Shown: positions 35,401 to 46,623 of the stretch, piece by piece
Position numbering within the stretch: position 1 is the first letter of the stretch
Layout: the number at the start of each line of letters is the position of its first letter
Assembly: GCF_019649055.1 (NCBI RefSeq)
Contig: NW_026570258.1
Coordinates: forward strand, 620,001-684,000
From: Paramacrobiotus metropolitanus
Lineage: Eukaryota > Tardigrada > Eutardigrada > Parachela > Macrobiotidae
Direction of reading: 5' to 3'
DNA length: 64,000 nt
Notes under the pieces: generated by a model
Seen by the model: the letters and a program-made list of their open reading frames with translations, nothing else
Database searches by the model: none
What the model was told of the DNA's origin: nothing
Program-made: the position numbers and the translations under genes

Positions 35401-38348
35401 CCTTTTCGCGCGCCTCCATCAAATTTGCTTGCATATGCCGGAAAACCGTTTTTGCGCGCTGCATGCCAGCATCCGCTGAAGGAATTAGTAAGCAAACAAA
35501 ATTCTCCGCCTTTGTATTGCGATTACATAGGGCCCAACGATTCTTTTAAATTTGAAAATAAATCTCAAAAATTATAGACGGGTAAAGAGTTTAAGAAACA
35601 AGCAGCGGAACGGCGGTCGGTATAACGAAGCGTTTTCATAGGTACTGGCGTTTGTTCGTAAAATCTGGAAAGAAACAGTCATAAGCACACGGTTGGTGCG
35701 CAGTGCAACCATCCCAGAAAACTCAATCAGAGAACCCTGCACTTAATTGTGGTTGATCATCTTGTAATCTTATGTTAACCGCAACTTTCCAAACTGACAC
35801 TGTTTGCATAAACGGTTTTCACGCCGATGTGAAGATATCATTTCGCTACAATGTCTACAACATCGCAAAAAAAATGTTGGCGAATACCTGAAGCGAAAAT
35901 TTTGCGGTTATGCACGAGGATTCAGTGCTATACACTGGCTCACTTCCCTTAAGGTAAACGCAGCACGGCACGCTACGCTACCGTTGCGTATTCAACAGGC
36001 CCTGTTAGGTAAACGTGGCCAATGGAGAAGTTACATATATACCTTTTTTTTGAATTTAAAGCCTCCTCTATTTTATAACCCTCCACCCCTTGCTTAGTTC
36101 AAAATTAGTAGCCTCCTTCGTATTAGAAGCCTCGATCCCGGTAGATACGGTGTATAGCAATAACGCTAGTTCAGGATTTCGAAAAGATAAGTCTCCTTCA
36201 CAAACACAATGTAAGCTCCTCTGCGATATAAGCCTCTACCAGGGCATTTTCGATAGCCCACGGTTTCTAATTCGAAAAATACGGTAATATAATAAATTAC
36301 CCCACAGTAGCATGGTCACTGGCCATATCACTACTTGAAGTATGATTATTACTGCGCGCGGACTTTTGCAGTCTGTTTATTTCTTGAGTGCGTTTGTGTC
36401 TCACTTTCCGGGTGGTGTTACACTTGTTATCAATTAGTGGCCATGCTGTCCGCTTTGATTTCTCTCTGTCGTTTACCAACGTGCCGAGCAGCAGGATGCA
36501 CAATTTATGGAAAATTCCTCTTCAGTTGATTGCGGATAAACTCACAGCGGATAATCCTGATGTGTAAGTACAGAATTCTTTGTACAGTATATGTGTAAGT
36601 ACAGACTTCTTTGTACAGTATATAAGCCTTTCGTGCTGATCATGTGCCGGTAGTGAAACGCGGGACAAACGGTGTGGTCAGGTATTATGTAATTGATGCC
36701 TACTGCTGCAGGATGATATTCCATCCGGATGCTTCTTTCCGCCTGTACACAAATCCGCCCATCAGCATGCAGTCGCTACTGACCATTCCAGATATGATAC
36801 ACCAGCTCGCTGTCTGTGAGTTTCTGCCGTTGTTTCTTGTTGCTGTTAGCGGAGATGTTCGAGCAACGCATTACTTGACGCAGTTGACGGGCCTTTAAAC
36901 CTGCGCAGCGAGGCCAGGAAGTACTTAACACGGGACTGGCGTCAGAAGGTGACTGTGAGGACCTTCACGCCGGTCCCAATTATTGTGCCACGGGCAAAGC
37001 GCAATATGGTGTGTATTTTGCACTAATCGGCGCGTATTGCTTTAGTTTCAGTTTCTGATGTCATCGTCTGGATCTCTCTAGATGAGCATTTCAGCGGAAA
37101 GACCGTGAATTTCTTTAGTGTAAAACAAAGACCGAACCTGTATCCCGTACCTTCCAAGTCACAGCGGGGTGAGGAGCTGTATCAGGAGCTTTTACAAAGA
37201 ATGTTCCGCGAATATCGTGAGTCGAGTCCGGAGCGTATAGGTCGTTACGAGTACCGAGGCGTCCAGTTCAGCCGAGAGGCGTTTAATTCGTCGGATTCCG
37301 GGCCGGTAAACTGCACTTTTAATCCAACTCACGCGGATCGGTTATGCGCTTGTCTTCTGCCCAGAACATTCACAGTGTCGGTTGTGTATAATCACAACAG
37401 TGGGCGTTTCACTCAACGATCGGATCTGGTGAGTCCTAAAGTACCTTACACCAGTAAATCGTGAAAAGAACATTATAAAAAAAATACGAGCTACATTGAC
37501 TGACTGAACATAACCGCATCCACATGTATGGCCTGCTCTCAAAAACAGAGAGAAGAAACCAAATTTTCATAGAACTAAAAACGGTCCGTCACTTCATTAT
37601 TTAACTACAGCTCATTTGTGCAAGGTTTTTAAACAGCTTTGTACACAGTTTATTGTCTGCCTGCTGCCATTCTGCCAAAGTGCGTTGTATTTATCTAGTT
37701 GGTTCCGTGGTATCACTGTACAATTCGTAGAATGTTGTCACGGTTAGGATTTCTGTACCAAACTTTACGCTCGACAGGATTCTGATCTGGTTCTTCGCGC
37801 GGTCGGTGATGCGTTTGCCGAAGCCAATCCTTTAACACTGCCCGGTGCAAGTCTGACGGTTGGACTAACTGGTCGCTCTGATAAACACCAGACACTCAAA
37901 GGGTAGGCAAATCCTTTACAGTTTATAAATCCTTTCACCAAAATCTATAGTTTTCTGACGAATTTCACAATTAACGTAGTTAACCACTGATGCTGCGATT
38001 AGCATACAAGCTGCCTAGTATCATGAACTAAAGCTATTCGATTTGCAGATACGTAGACCAATAATTTTTAACATGGGAATCTGACTAGTAGTGAAAAATC
38101 CGACTTCTTTCTAAAAACAACAGACGAAACCTTGATGCTTTCGCAGGAAGGCCGCTTAGTGGTTTCTAACCCAACGTTTCTGTTTTTTTTTCAGCCAAAC
38201 GGTCACACAGTTCGTTTTCACGCTTTCGTACCCGGATATGGATACCGATAAATACCGATATTTGTGGCGCTACCCGAGCGACGACATTATGATGAGACAC
38301 TTGCAAGATACCGCCTCGGCCTCTAAGGTCACGGATCCATTCTTTTAA
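32453..38348 (+). CDS. SMP3: secreted modular protein of unknown function, 842 aa
   Basis: Eleven exons: 32453-32585, 32647-32946, 33075-33168, 33262-33648, 33709-33971, 34624-35018, 35093-35289, 36712-36815, 37052-37428, 37778-37902, 38195-38348. They total 2529 bp in one frame, with the same phases as SMP2. Exon lengths are identical or differ by multiples of three, which is strong evidence for coding. A signal peptide is encoded in exon 1 (ALLAVAFLMFCWIF). Modules recur as in SMP2: YLQPGFSFRMYT then FHPDASFRLYT; VIIWNPD then VIVWIS; NPLTIDNARFSV then NPLTLPGASLTV. The C terminus is LWRYPSDDIM...DPFF and stop. No enzyme motif seen. Exon 6 has a normal GT donor. Intron 7 (1.4 kb) holds a MITE and a short tandem repeat. 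Likely secreted; family not recognised. Confidence 0.85.
36040..36286. mobile_element. MITE, second copy of the CCTCC-rich family
   Basis: About 247 bp inside SMP3 intron 7. The left end TA-CCTTTTTTTTGAATT and right end AATTCGAAAAATACGG-TA match the MITE at 4537-4808. The interiors also match: GCCTCCTC, AAAATTAGTAGCCT and TAGCAATAACGCT appear in both. The two copies sit inside different gene families, so this is an independent insertion and not part of the segmental duplication. Confidence 0.7.
36561..36622. repeat. 31-bp tandem duplication in SMP3 intron 7
   Basis: Two adjacent 31-bp copies starting TGTGTAAGTACAGA, with one A/C difference. Both contain GTACAGTATA. Small local duplication with no evident function. 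Confidence 0.85.
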
Positions 38349-39080
38349 TGCTATTAATATTAATGCTGGTCAGTAATCCTGTGCTTTCTTTACGTCGGTT
38401 GCGTACTGAGTGAATTCTTCGGCTGTTGTTGAAGCAACGTTTTGCTGAATATCAAGCAACGTGTTTAGCCAAAAGCAGAGACGCGGTCTAGTTTAATGAC
38501 CCGTTACACGCCTATTATTTTTAGATAGTAATTAATATAACCATATACGTATATATATAGTTTTTATAACTGCAGTGATATAAGTACAACTTTCAAGTTT
38601 AAAATTTTAGAACAAAAAGTTTATACTGATGCAAACTAGAGCAGATGACAAAAAAACAACTAACATGATACTGTACCTGCCATTGCTAATGCCCTTTCTT
38701 TACAAATGAGAGAATTTGGCATAGGCGACACACAAAATAATTTCTTCTATTTATTTTTACTTTGACTGCGGCCACATAGTAATTGTGCTAAGAATACAAC
38801 TAGGTGAAATGCTTTTGATAACGTACAACGAATAACTCCGCTAAGCGGCATTCTAACATCTTTGATAAAATATGCCGATGCCGGCGTCTCTGCACTGCAC
38901 ACCACAGTGTGCCTTTAATGTACAGCGTAGCAGTATGTCGAATAAAACCAGTGTATTCATGGATATATGCTGGCGTATCTTGTCGGGGTTTCTGGAAGAG
39001 TTACTGTTTATCAGAGCGCTATCGGATTCAAGCGCCTGTTGTCGAAGCTTTTCTTTCCTGCAGTAAGGCTTTCTGCAACA
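38349..39080. other. Spacer between SMP3 and PDE9 3' end
   Basis: No coding signal apart from a possible last PDE9 exon just downstream. AT-rich. Confidence 0.35.
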
Positions 39081-39218
39081 AAAAATCGAAAGCATTAAAT
39101 TTAATTCGCTTCCGTTGCAGCAGTCTGCAGCAAATACAGCAAACGTGAGCTGCTAAGAAATTGCAGCTTATAACTGCCTCGGAACTTAGCGGTACATTGT
39201 CGATAAGGTCACACATAC

Positions 39219-42200
39219 CCTTGTGTCCTCTTCGACTTTCATCTTTTCGTAGCGGTGCTGCGCTTGACGAAGCGATTCACAGAGGGCCGCATCGGCTTGG
39301 GGAAAGAGTTTCGCTACCGAGTCGAAGAGCGGAATGAGGACGAACTTGATGAAACCGATTTGAGCTGTGGGTTTTGTCACTTTCTCCCGGTCCATGAAAG
39401 GCGCGACAGGAAGACCTTCGGCTTTCTCCCGGTCGGATTGATTAAAGTACTCTTCCAGGAGCAGATCCAGCCAGGGATCGGAGACGTCCATGGGGCGGAC
39501 CTCGTTGGAGATATCGCAGCATTTTATTAGGATCATCTTTAGCTATAATCAAAACGTTTAAAATTATTTTATTGGACCATATCTTTATTCCTTATTAATT
39601 CCAAGAAAACGTTGCTTTATGACAATATCTGCGATAGATATTGCAACTTGACCAGCTGATACTACCGGCATTTTAATCGCCGCTATACACAGAAGAAACA
39701 GTTTTATGCAATTGAATAATTGAATCACCAGTATAAATGGATAAAGCATTTTAATTTGGCAATGGCTAATGCATGTCTTACACCCTTTAAAATTATTGAA
39801 ACATTGGAAAAGAACCGAAATCATTAGCGTCAGCCAAGGTCATGGATTGCGGATGAAGAGTATTGCAAATTGAAAGATGGCATTGAAAAGAATCTATTTT
39901 TAACGTTTTCTTACCGACGTTATGTGGTCTTCATTTGTCCAATCAAAGTGGTCGATATTCTGCTTGAACTTATCGAGGATCTCGGCATGACGCGCCATAT
40001 CAGTGGCCAGTATAAGGGAAATAATGCCCACCCGGATTTTAATAAACATCTCCTCGGAGACATTGGAGAAGATATTGCATTCCGGCTGTGAGAGGATCTG
40101 AAAGCAGACGGCCGCATGATGATTCTCCAATGGCGACTGATCATTGTAGCGGATGGCCAGCTCGGTGCGGGCATTAATCTGGTACCTGTACATCACACGC
40201 ACAACCTTGTTACCACAAGAATTAAAAGCAAATGTCATGTCACGCAGCAGCATGGCTTAAGCAGAGATAATTATACTCAGCGAGCGGAGCGCGAAAGAGG
40301 GAGAAAAAGAGAGTGCTTTTCCGGGAACCCGCATGTTGTCCGCGTAATTACCGCGCTCCCTGTACAGTTCGCCTACACAGTGTGCTTCTGTACTCACGCA
40401 TTATTATAGCCGGGATGATCAAGGTCATGACAGACGCAGGCCGTAATCAGTAATCCCAGATCGAAACGGCTCATCTTATTCTGCAGACGGCACAGATGGA
40501 TCATACCGTACATCATCTGTGTCACGCAGAAGCAGTGGCGGAAATTATGGAATGGATTGTTACGGTAGTTGGATTGCACCATCAGCTGCAATCATAATAC
40601 GTTATTAGCTATAAATACCGGTATGCGTGCTCTATAGCCGAAATGACGTCGGGGGAATCGGCATCCGCACAACATTTTATGAATCTAAATGGAATTAATG
40701 GATGTTCTTGGCATCCGTAAAAAAACCTTTTTATGCCGTGCCTACACGGAATCTGCGCTGGCACGAAATGCACGTACTCAGTCAAGGGTTTTTACTATTA
40801 ACCCTGCATTACGTTTTTCTAAAATCATTGGCAATAAACTGAACAAAAAATCACATGTATCGGCCGAGTTTTTAGGTTGAAATTGTAATCAATACCAGCG
40901 ACGTGACGATGAACATGTAAACATAATTTCACCCGGCGGATATACATCACACCGCGGTTAATTGAAAACTGTTCCATCAATTCGGTGTATCAGTGCCATT
41001 GCACGTGACGCAAAGTCGCGCAATACAAAAGTCGAAAGATCACTTTGATGATGTTTACCAGCCGGTTTAATGCATGTCATGTGATCGCTCAAATAATACT
41101 GGATACTCGGGTACCGGCTAATGTTGTTGATCCATTAGCCGGTAACCGATCAACAACATTAAGCCGCTTAAAACCAATAATTTGTTAGTCAGACGTACCA
41201 GCCAGCGTTTCAACGTGATGGGGTTCATGTTGAATTCGTGGACCAATCCCAGCTCATGGTACATGTGCTCCAGCAGACTCAACATCTACGCCGAAAGGAT
41301 ACGTTATAACCGTGGACGAGAAAAGGGTGGAGTGGTATGTCATCTTGTCTTTCACAGAGACACCGCCGGATGTTTACCACGGGACTTACTTCATTAGGCT
41401 CCCAGTGCCAGATGTCGAAGGTGGGCTTTTTCAGGTAGTCGATGGTCTCACGAGAAAGGATGTACTGTAATGATCCGTCAAGCGAGAATTGAGAGAAATG
41501 TGTGCGGTAAGAGAGAAGGAGAGGGAGAGAGCTTTTATCCCGTCTACCACGACCGGATACGCCCGGGCGGTGTTATAAGCATACCTTGGGGTAGGTTGGC
41601 ATGTCCTGAATGAACCCGATCTTCCGATCATCGCTTAATGAACTGCAAAAACACAGCATTGAAATCGGGCAAAACTCCGTATACATTAGACAACCGCTGT
41701 CCACAAAGAATGGAAGCGAAAACATTTTTGTCTCAACGCCGGCATCTTTCCACTGTCTCGTATACGTGAGACATCAGAATTTAGTGCATGAATAATTATC
41801 AGTTATAATTTTATATTAATGATATATTTTATTTTTAGATAAAGGCAATGAAACGCTATTTTAAAGCATAGTCGTTTCCCGGTAATTAAAAACCCTGGAA
41901 CATCCGACTTTTCCCCCCCTCTAAAATTCCGCACCATACCGCTTCCCGACGGGTGACATTCATTAAAATAACCCCGACCGTGTTCTCCGATGTCCCGGTT
42001 AACGGACCCTAATATCCGTTTCCCAGCCCAAAATTAGACGAGAAGGGTAATATGGTTACGACAACTTATCGTGGCGTTGTATTTAACAAATGCTGGCGCC
42101 CGTGTCCCTGGTTTGCTGACGCACAGAAGCAGAATGTCGGCCGGTCCGGTGCACATGCGCACGAAGCATGCACCCGGAGATTCGGCGGCGCGGTGACGTC

Positions 42201-44342
42201 ACATGCGCGGACTATGCACGTGTGGCCGCACCGGGCGACAGTTGACGCATTGAGTTAACTGTTGGGTTGCTCGTGACAAATCTCGGCCGCTGCAGGCACG
42301 CTAAGTTCATGTATAAATAAACCGGCATAATATTTACTTGTTTATCGCAAATATTTCCCCGTCCGGCAGCGAGAAATGCCCACCCAACCGGGATTAATAA
42401 ACACGAAACAAGGAAAAACACGCCTAAAATATCCAGGAAAGGCTATTTTTGTTTTGGCCTTTTATAATTAAGCCGGCAGATCATATTGCAGTGTTGACTG
42501 AAATAAACATTAGAAGAAGCTTAAAATTTCTTTAAAAGTTTCCTTGTCTTATACAGAGATCCCAAGAGTCCAAACAATGAGATCATTGCACACGAAACTG
42601 GGAGAAAACGCGCCTAAAATATCCCGGAAAAGCTATTCTGGTTCTGACTAATTAATCTGGCATATCATATTACATGTTAAAAATAATAAGTATTATCAGC
42701 TAAAACCTAAAGAAAGTTTTTCGAAAAGTTTTCTTGTTTTATTTTACCGAAGCACTGGAGTTTCCGATTAGTCTGATTAATCCTTTTTCTGGTTAATCAA
42801 CGCTCTGCAGCGGTTTCAGGCGAGTGCGCGTCAGTGGTGACGCAGTACGCGGCTAATGATTTCGATGCTGTAGAGGTGCAGTGACCCGTTTACGGTGTAC
42901 GCGATTACCGGCTGACTGCCGACAGGGAAGCGCTGATATGTGTGGATGCCTTGTATACGTATAACATTAAGCACCGGTATAGACCAGCGTATCAAACAAC
43001 GTACCCCGATGTGGCGACCGTTAAATACCACGGTACATAGACTAGTAACTCGTAATAACATACCCCGATGTGCTGCTACGGTGGAGATGATCGTGGTGCG
43101 CGTGATGATGATTTTTATTATCCAGCAGCTGATTGCGTAGATCGTGAATGTCCTTCCGACATCGCTCGATCTCCACCACCTTTAAGCCTTCTCCTACACC
43201 CGTTTTTTTTATTACAAATCGTGAATTTTTACACCTGTACGGCCAATAAGTTTTCGTAGAATAAGTACGGAAAGTTAAAAGATAATGCAAGCGAGAAATA
43301 TACTATGAAAAATAATATACTAATTTTTAAGTGTTCACATTAATTTTAATTTAAAAGAAATACTTATGTTTAAATTATTTTGGTTAGTGCCTATCAGCGC
43401 TGGCTTATTGTAAAAAAACAAAAAAAATTAAGAGATGACCTGATCCTTTCATTATTAATTAATGAATTTACAGATAATAGGAAAATCGAACAATTTTTTA
43501 AAAATTATTTTAACCTGCATCGAGTACGGCTATAACTACGGTACTAATTTTTAAAGGGGGTCAATCGTTGGCCTCCATACTTTCCATACGTTTTTCCAGC
43601 GCGTTAATCCGTTTGGAGATCTCTTCCTTGACCTCTTCCGTTTTGAAAACACTAAAAAAACCAATTATCCATGATACTGCGTAGGTGTGCAGTTTATAGC
43701 ACTCGTTGAAATACGATATACTTTTTTATGAGGCAGCGTGACGAACTTACCGATTAAACTGTTCCGCAACTTGTGATATAACGGTATGCAACATTTCCGA
43801 ATTATCTAAAAAAAATTCACAGTCAGTAGATCGTCCATAAATCGCAGGAAACATAACTGATGAGACGAAACAGCGCACTGACTACTGTATTTTACCCATG
43901 ACTAAATCAAAACCGCATTAATTTGGAATTCAAATCTCTTGCATAAGCATAAGCACTGCAATCATAAATTAAAGATGCCACATCGAAACATTTTTATTTA
44001 CCGGCTTACATAAACTGATTTTCACAACTTATGCAATTCAACCAAAGTAATGAAAGACGGCAAAGAAATCACACAGTTGTCCCACGCTTAAAATATAAAC
44101 GTAGCTACGTTACTGGAAAAAATAAGAAATAATGAAAACCAGGCGGATAATTGCAAAGATATTACTTAACGTTGTTGCGATTTCGATAAATTCAACCTGG
44201 AAGAAAAATACCTGTAATGCCTTGTCGAGCTCTTTGGTCCACAACTTGCACCTTATAAGGCGTATCGGTCGTGTTGGTCATAATATTGGGCGTAATGGCG
44301 ATTAATCCGCCGTTTTTATCCTTCAGCATCACCCCCGTCCAG
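39219..44342 (-). CDS. PDE9: PDE9-type cGMP phosphodiesterase
   Basis: Exons placed in phase: 44212-44342, 43751-43805, 43581-43651, 43064-43193, 41585-41642, 41390-41464, 41199-41285, 40398-40585, 39915-40185, 39219-39542, about 463 codons. The catalytic domain has the PDE signature HNFRHCFC, the metal site HDLDHPG, the aspartate of [11 protein letters not shown] and the invariant glutamine in [17 protein letters not shown] and [10 protein letters not shown] also match PDE9 well. PDE9 hydrolyses cGMP with high affinity in the cytosol. The N-terminal part ([34 protein letters not shown]) also matches. The first exon before 44342 is not found. After ITR...KVEEDTR at 39219 a donor GTATGT points to a short last exon near 39080; the acceptor choice is open. 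A His-rich insert ([10 protein letters not shown]) lies between helices. Confidence 0.9.
41112..41166. repeat. Palindrome in a PDE9 intron
   Basis: CGGCT-AATGTTGTTGATC at about 41114-41132 is the inverted complement of GATCAACAACATTAAGCCG at 41148-41166, with a 15-bp loop. It could form a 19-bp stem in DNA or pre-mRNA. It sits just downstream, on the minus strand, of the exon ending at 41199. Confidence 0.65.
41980..42260. promoter_or_regulatory. CpG-rich block with a full CRE site inside PDE9 intron
   Basis: A GC- and CpG-rich block in an otherwise AT-rich intron (between exons 43064 and 41642). It contains the palindromic cAMP response element TGACGTCA at 42194-42201 and two ATGCGC motifs similar to NRF-1 half sites. 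It could be an internal promoter for a shorter PDE9 transcript or an enhancer. This is inferred from sequence only. Confidence 0.35.
42410..42760. repeat. Diverged 190-bp tandem duplication in PDE9 intron
   Basis: Two copies offset by 190 bp. CGCCTAAAATATCCAGGAAA at 42421 matches CGCCTAAAATATCCCGGAAA at 42611, and later parts (GCATATCATATTACA, AAGTTTTCTTGT) match more weakly. Noncoding. Confidence 0.7.
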
Positions 44343-44930
44343 CTGTACGGTTCGTCAACAAACAAACAACACACACACTGGGTTAGACGGATTGATTAGC
44401 CATGCGTAATTCGGCGTGCCGCTCGCCAAGCTCTTTGTACAGGGCTCCACGTAAGCCGCATAAACAACTACTCGTATCACCGCCCCGACCGTTATCTACT
44501 TCGCGATACTTCGTCAACTTCTTAAAACTATTTTTACGGTCGACTGCATGGATGTCTCATGGTAGTGAGAAAGTGTTCTCGGGTGAGTGTATGAGATGAT
44601 CAGCAGGGGATCTGGTTTTTACGGGGAGTATGCGCCATATAATGCAGCTTTTATGTGCCGCTGATGTAAGCCGCATTGATTATATATTGCATTTCAGCTG
44701 AAGTTTCAGCTTCTTACCGGCGTTACCGCCAATAATAATTCCAGTGGCATTTGAATATCAATTAACCCTCCGCTACCCGGTAATCAGAAGCGCTAGTTGG
44801 CCGGGAGCGTGAATATTTCATTACACCGGCTTATGTTCTCATCGTGCGTCAATTCTACCGGACTGCTAAATTAATAATACAAGCATACCAGCGCTTATTG
44901 AATGCACGTGAATTCTATCTGGGCAGTTGT
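44343..44930. other. Probable 5' part of PDE9, first exon not resolved
   Basis: The exon starting at 44342 begins mid-codon, so at least one upstream exon exists. An open minus-strand frame around 44399-44520 (containing LYKELGERHAEL) is a candidate, but it does not clearly match PDE9 N termini and I see no convincing splice donor. Confidence 0.3.
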
Positions 44931-44939
44931 CTTTTTTCT

Positions 44940-45400
44940 TTACTGTTTATGAACAGCCGGTGGAGCATCGGCCAATGTTCTAAGAATTTCTGAACATAGA
45001 TTAGCCGGAAGTGGGTGAAATTATATTAAACTGTATTTTAGCGAAATTCATACGGTAATTCAACTAATTTAATCAACGAGGGTATTTTTATTCATTGTGT
45101 GCACAGCCTTTAATTTCGCGTGTTGGTCGATATTCCAAGAACTTCTGATTTCAAGTTTAGCGAAAATGAGCGAAATTATATTAAAATATATTTCGGCCAA
45201 ATTCATACACGAGTACTTAATTAAGTATTTCCATTCATTGCGGATATTTTTTCCTCACTGCGTGAGAAACCGAAGGAGCATTGCAGCCGATGTTCTAAGA
45301 ATTTCTGAACCTAAATTGATCGGAAACAGACGAAATTATTTTAAAATACAATTTAGCAAAATTGAATTTTTGGTAAAATCATAGCCTTGGTATGGAAATA
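44940..45400. repeat. Three diverged tandem copies, period about 165 bp
   Basis: Copies at about 44950, 45120 and 45275. Shared parts are GAAGGAGCAT/GGTGGAGCAT, GTTCTAAGAATTTCTGAAC (in copies 1 and 3), GAAATTATATTAAA and TTTAGCGAAATTCATAC. Copy 2 is the most diverged. Noncoding, AT-rich. Confidence 0.65.
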
Positions 45401-46165
45401 CATGTTATTAAATTGAATCGATCACGCATAGCACTTAAATTTTTGCCGGTTATGTAGAAATTTCTGTTGAAAAATCATTAGCGGATATTTTGCGACCTGA
45501 GCCGGGCGTTACGTTAACCAGTGCACGCGCACGGCTTAATTACACCGAGCCTGACATTAAGCACTTCCTTTCCGTCCGGCGTTATCCCTCCTAATGACGG
45601 GACCGCGCGCACACACACCAGCCTGTGGCGCGTGTGCGCGCTCAAAGCTATACCGGCACTCCTCCTTCATTAACCGTATAATCGCCCCGGCTGCTCTACA
45701 CCGAGCTTCGTGCCGAAGGTACACTGTTCTCTCTCAGCGTTTAGACATCGAAACACACAAGGCACAACACAACCGGAAATGCTCACACTCCAACGGAATG
45801 GAGTGCTCAACAAACATTGCCCACAATTGCCTTGAATACACACGCTGACCCCACGGATGAATTACACAGAGAATGGAGAAGGCAAATCAAAGCTGTGTGT
45901 AAGGGAAGAGTGTTGGTGGGACACGCACACAATGACCGGGGGAAGATTGATGCGTATACGGGGCTACGACAACGGCAATTTATCGCGGCAGTAACAGCGC
46001 CGCCGCCCACTCACCTGGATGCACCGGCGGCCAGCGCTATGACTTCTTGGATGTCCCGCGATGAACTATGCCGGCTGAAAAGGATCTGCAACATACAGAA
46101 ATTTAATCGCTGGCGCAAATGAATATATCACGCTCTGCATGACTGAATGTCAGGACAAATAAATA

Positions 46166-46623
46166 ATGCTAACAGATTCCCGGTGCACAGCGCAATGGTT
46201 ACACGATATCGTGAATAATACGTGGGGTTCCGCGAACCGCTTTTTGATACCGGAGGATGCGGAATATGTGAAGCGCATGATTAAAATATTAGACGCCTTC
46301 GTAACGGTGTATGTATGGGGCTGATTAGCGCGAGAGGGGAGCGACGCGCATCATCCGTATACGGTATAATTAGCGGGCATATACGCAGTACCCTTTTTTA
46401 GATATACCTAAGCGACTCCAGAATTAGGCCGGACTCCCCGCTGCGAAACCGGATCGTGGAAAATGTTGGACTACGCTGGCTACGCAAAGCGCAGGCGTTA
46501 TTCTACAATGCGCCTGCCTTTAAAATTATCCGGCTGAAATTAGTTGGGGAAAGAACGCCGGCATTACCGGTATTTTTACTTTTGACCGACGTCAAACGTA
46601 TCCTGGATTTGCGAGAAGCTTAG
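46166..46623 (+). CDS. Small two-exon orphan gene, 120 aa
   Basis: The ATG at 46166 opens exon 1 (46166-46306, 47 codons). A donor GTGTAT and an acceptor TTTTTTAG at 46401 join it in phase 0 to exon 2 (46402-46623, 74 codons with TAG). The joined protein is amphipathic and basic. It contains AQWLHDIVNNTWG, EDAEYVKRMIKILDAF and GLRWLRKAQALF, then a hydrophobic LPVFLLLTDVKRIL near the end. Both exons being open and in phase across a 95-bp intron favours a real gene. I do not recognise the family. It could also be the remaining part of a longer gene. Confidence 0.45.
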
